14,578 nucleotides of DNA, taken from positions 1 through 14,578 of the forward strand of contig DATLJF010000333.1 in the NCBI GenBank assembly GCA_035539015.1, given 5' to 3'. Under the pieces are notes generated by a model. That model did not search any database. It was not told where the DNA came from and worked only from the letters and a program-made list of their open reading frames with translations. The stretch comes from Stenotrophomonas_A sp035539015 (GTDB lineage Bacteria > Pseudomonadota > Gammaproteobacteria > Xanthomonadales > Xanthomonadaceae). Shown here piece by piece: positions 13,552-14,578 of this stretch. Numbering within the stretch: position 1 is the stretch's first letter; each line of letters starts with the position of its first letter. The translations under genes and the position numbers were made by a program.

Positions 13552-14553
13552 CTACACCAGCTGCACCACCACCTTCCCCTTGGCACGACCACCGTCCGAG
13601 TAGGCCAAAGCCTGTTGGGTGTCGTTGAATGGGAACACTTTGTCCACGACCGGCCGGAGGGCGCCGGACTCAACCAACGCAGCGATCTCCTTCAATTGCG
13701 TGCCATCCGCGTGCATGAAGACAAAGCGATACGCCACACCCTTGTGCTTGGCCTTTTTGCGAATGCCATGGCTCAGCAGGCGCAAGACTTGCTTGAGCGG
13801 CCACGCCAGGCCGCGCGAGCCGGCGAATGCCGGGGTGGGCGGGCCGGAGATCGAGATGAGATGCCCACCCGGTTTGAGGATCTGCAGAGATTTGGCCAGT
13901 TCGTCGCTGCCGAGGCTGTTGAGTACCACGTCGTAATCGCGCAGCACGTTGGCGAAATCCTGCTGCGTGTAGTCGATGACCAGGTCGGCGCCCAGGGCTT
14001 TGACCCAGGCGATGTTGCCGGTACTGGTAGTGGTGGCGACGAAGGCGCCCAGGTGCTTGGCCAGTTGGATGGCGATCGTGCCAACGCCTCCGGAGCCGGC
14101 CTGGATAAGCACTTTCTGCCCCTTCTTTAGCTTCGCGATGTCGACCAGCACCTGCCACGCGGTCAGCGCGACCAGGGGCAGGGCGGCGGCTTGGACCATG
14201 TCGAGGTTGGTGGGCTTGAGCGCGACCGATGACGCTTTGACGGCAATGAACTCGGCGAAGGTGCCGATGCGGCCATCGTCGGCGCGTGCATAGACTTCGT
14301 CGCCCACTTTGAACTGATGCACACCAGTGCCGGCCCGGACCACGGTGCCGGCCACGTCGTGCCCAAGCACCAGCGGAAGGCGATACGGCAGGATCAGCTT
14401 GAACTCGCCCCGCCTGATCTTTGAATCGAGCACGTTGACGCCCGCGGCGTGGACGCGGATCAGGACGTCGTCGTCGTGCAGGTCCGGCACCGGCATCTCG
14501 CCGATGCGGCCGGTCTCATTTTTCCCGTAGCGATCGATGAGGAAGGCTTTCAT
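13552..14553 (-). CDS. Zinc-independent medium-chain NAD(P)H-dependent oxidoreductase (quinone-oxidoreductase-like)
   Basis: The 333-residue protein is an MDR-superfamily enzyme. The N-terminal GroES-like domain carries VHAAGVNVLDSKIRRG (35-49) and LVLGHDVAGTV (61-71), and the Rossmann domain has AGSGGVG at 152-158 followed by AIQLAKHLGA. The usual catalytic and structural zinc ligands are absent, placing it with zinc-free quinone or enone reductases that reduce C=C or quinones with NADPH. NADPH rather than NADH is likely for this family but not proved. The ATG at 14553 has an AGGAT about 10 bases upstream. It probably belongs to the chromosome outside the prophage. No partner gene is seen; the next upstream gene is beyond the right edge. 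Confidence 0.92.
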   Translation of the reverse strand: MKAFLIDRYGKNETGRIGEMPVPDLHDDDVLIRVHAAGVNVLDSKIRRGEFKLILPYRLPLVLGHDVAGTVVRAGTGVHQFKVGDEVYARADDGRIGTFAEFIAVKASSVALKPTNLDMVQAAALPLVALTAWQVLVDIAKLKKGQKVLIQAGSGGVGTIAIQLAKHLGAFVATTTSTGNIAWVKALGADLVIDYTQQDFANVLRDYDVVLNSLGSDELAKSLQILKPGGHLISISGPPTPAFAGSRGLAWPLKQVLRLLSHGIRKKAKHKGVAYRFVFMHADGTQLKEIAALVESGALRPVVDKVFPFNDTQQALAYSDGGRAKGKVVVQLV

Positions 14554-14578
14554 GGGTGTTTCATCCTGGCGGGTGCAG

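Overview
The window looks like part of a chromosome from a GC-rich gammaproteobacterium, probably a Xanthomonadaceae member such as Stenotrophomonas, Lysobacter or Xanthomonas. That placement is an inference from base composition, the kind of intergenic repeat and the prophage type; no rRNA or other marker gene is present.

Positions 1-8700 hold the head and packaging end of a P2-like prophage in canonical order. Terminase small subunit M, major capsid N and scaffold/protease O lie on the minus strand; terminase ATPase P and portal Q diverge from them on the plus strand. Beyond Q comes cargo: a Com-like zinc-finger gene overlapping a DNA methyltransferase, with an RNA hairpin that would hide the methyltransferase ribosome-binding site. 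Convergent to it is a two-gene type I CBASS anti-phage operon, made of a patatin-like phospholipase (CapV-like) followed by a CD-NTase. A sequence closely resembling the P2 cos site lies just upstream of the CBASS operon, in the orientation P2 predicts. If it is real, the cargo sits between cos and Q, at the tip of the packaged genome.

The P2 right arm (replication gene A, B, cox, repressor, integrase) should follow cos but is absent here. Positions 8700-8975 instead carry a dense two-orientation array of GGTAAT-type repeats that looks like an iteron origin, followed by degenerate DNA. Then come an orphan FixJ/NarL-type response regulator and, divergent from it, a formylglycine sulfatase without an evident signal peptide. 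At 11988-12033 lies the 3' part of a tRNA-Lys-like gene ending in CCA, the expected mark of an integration junction. The prophage or island therefore probably runs from the left edge to about 12033, and its right arm is deleted or replaced.

From 12034 on, the DNA looks chromosomal: two small unknown genes punctuated by short hairpin repeats of the type GTCCGCTT-N-AAGCGGAC in a cassette-like layout, a small 72-residue helical protein gene, and a zinc-independent medium-chain NAD(P)H oxidoreductase at the right edge.

The main points of interest are the CBASS island placed against cos, the Com/methyltransferase translational switch, and the iteron array with no replication gene beside it.
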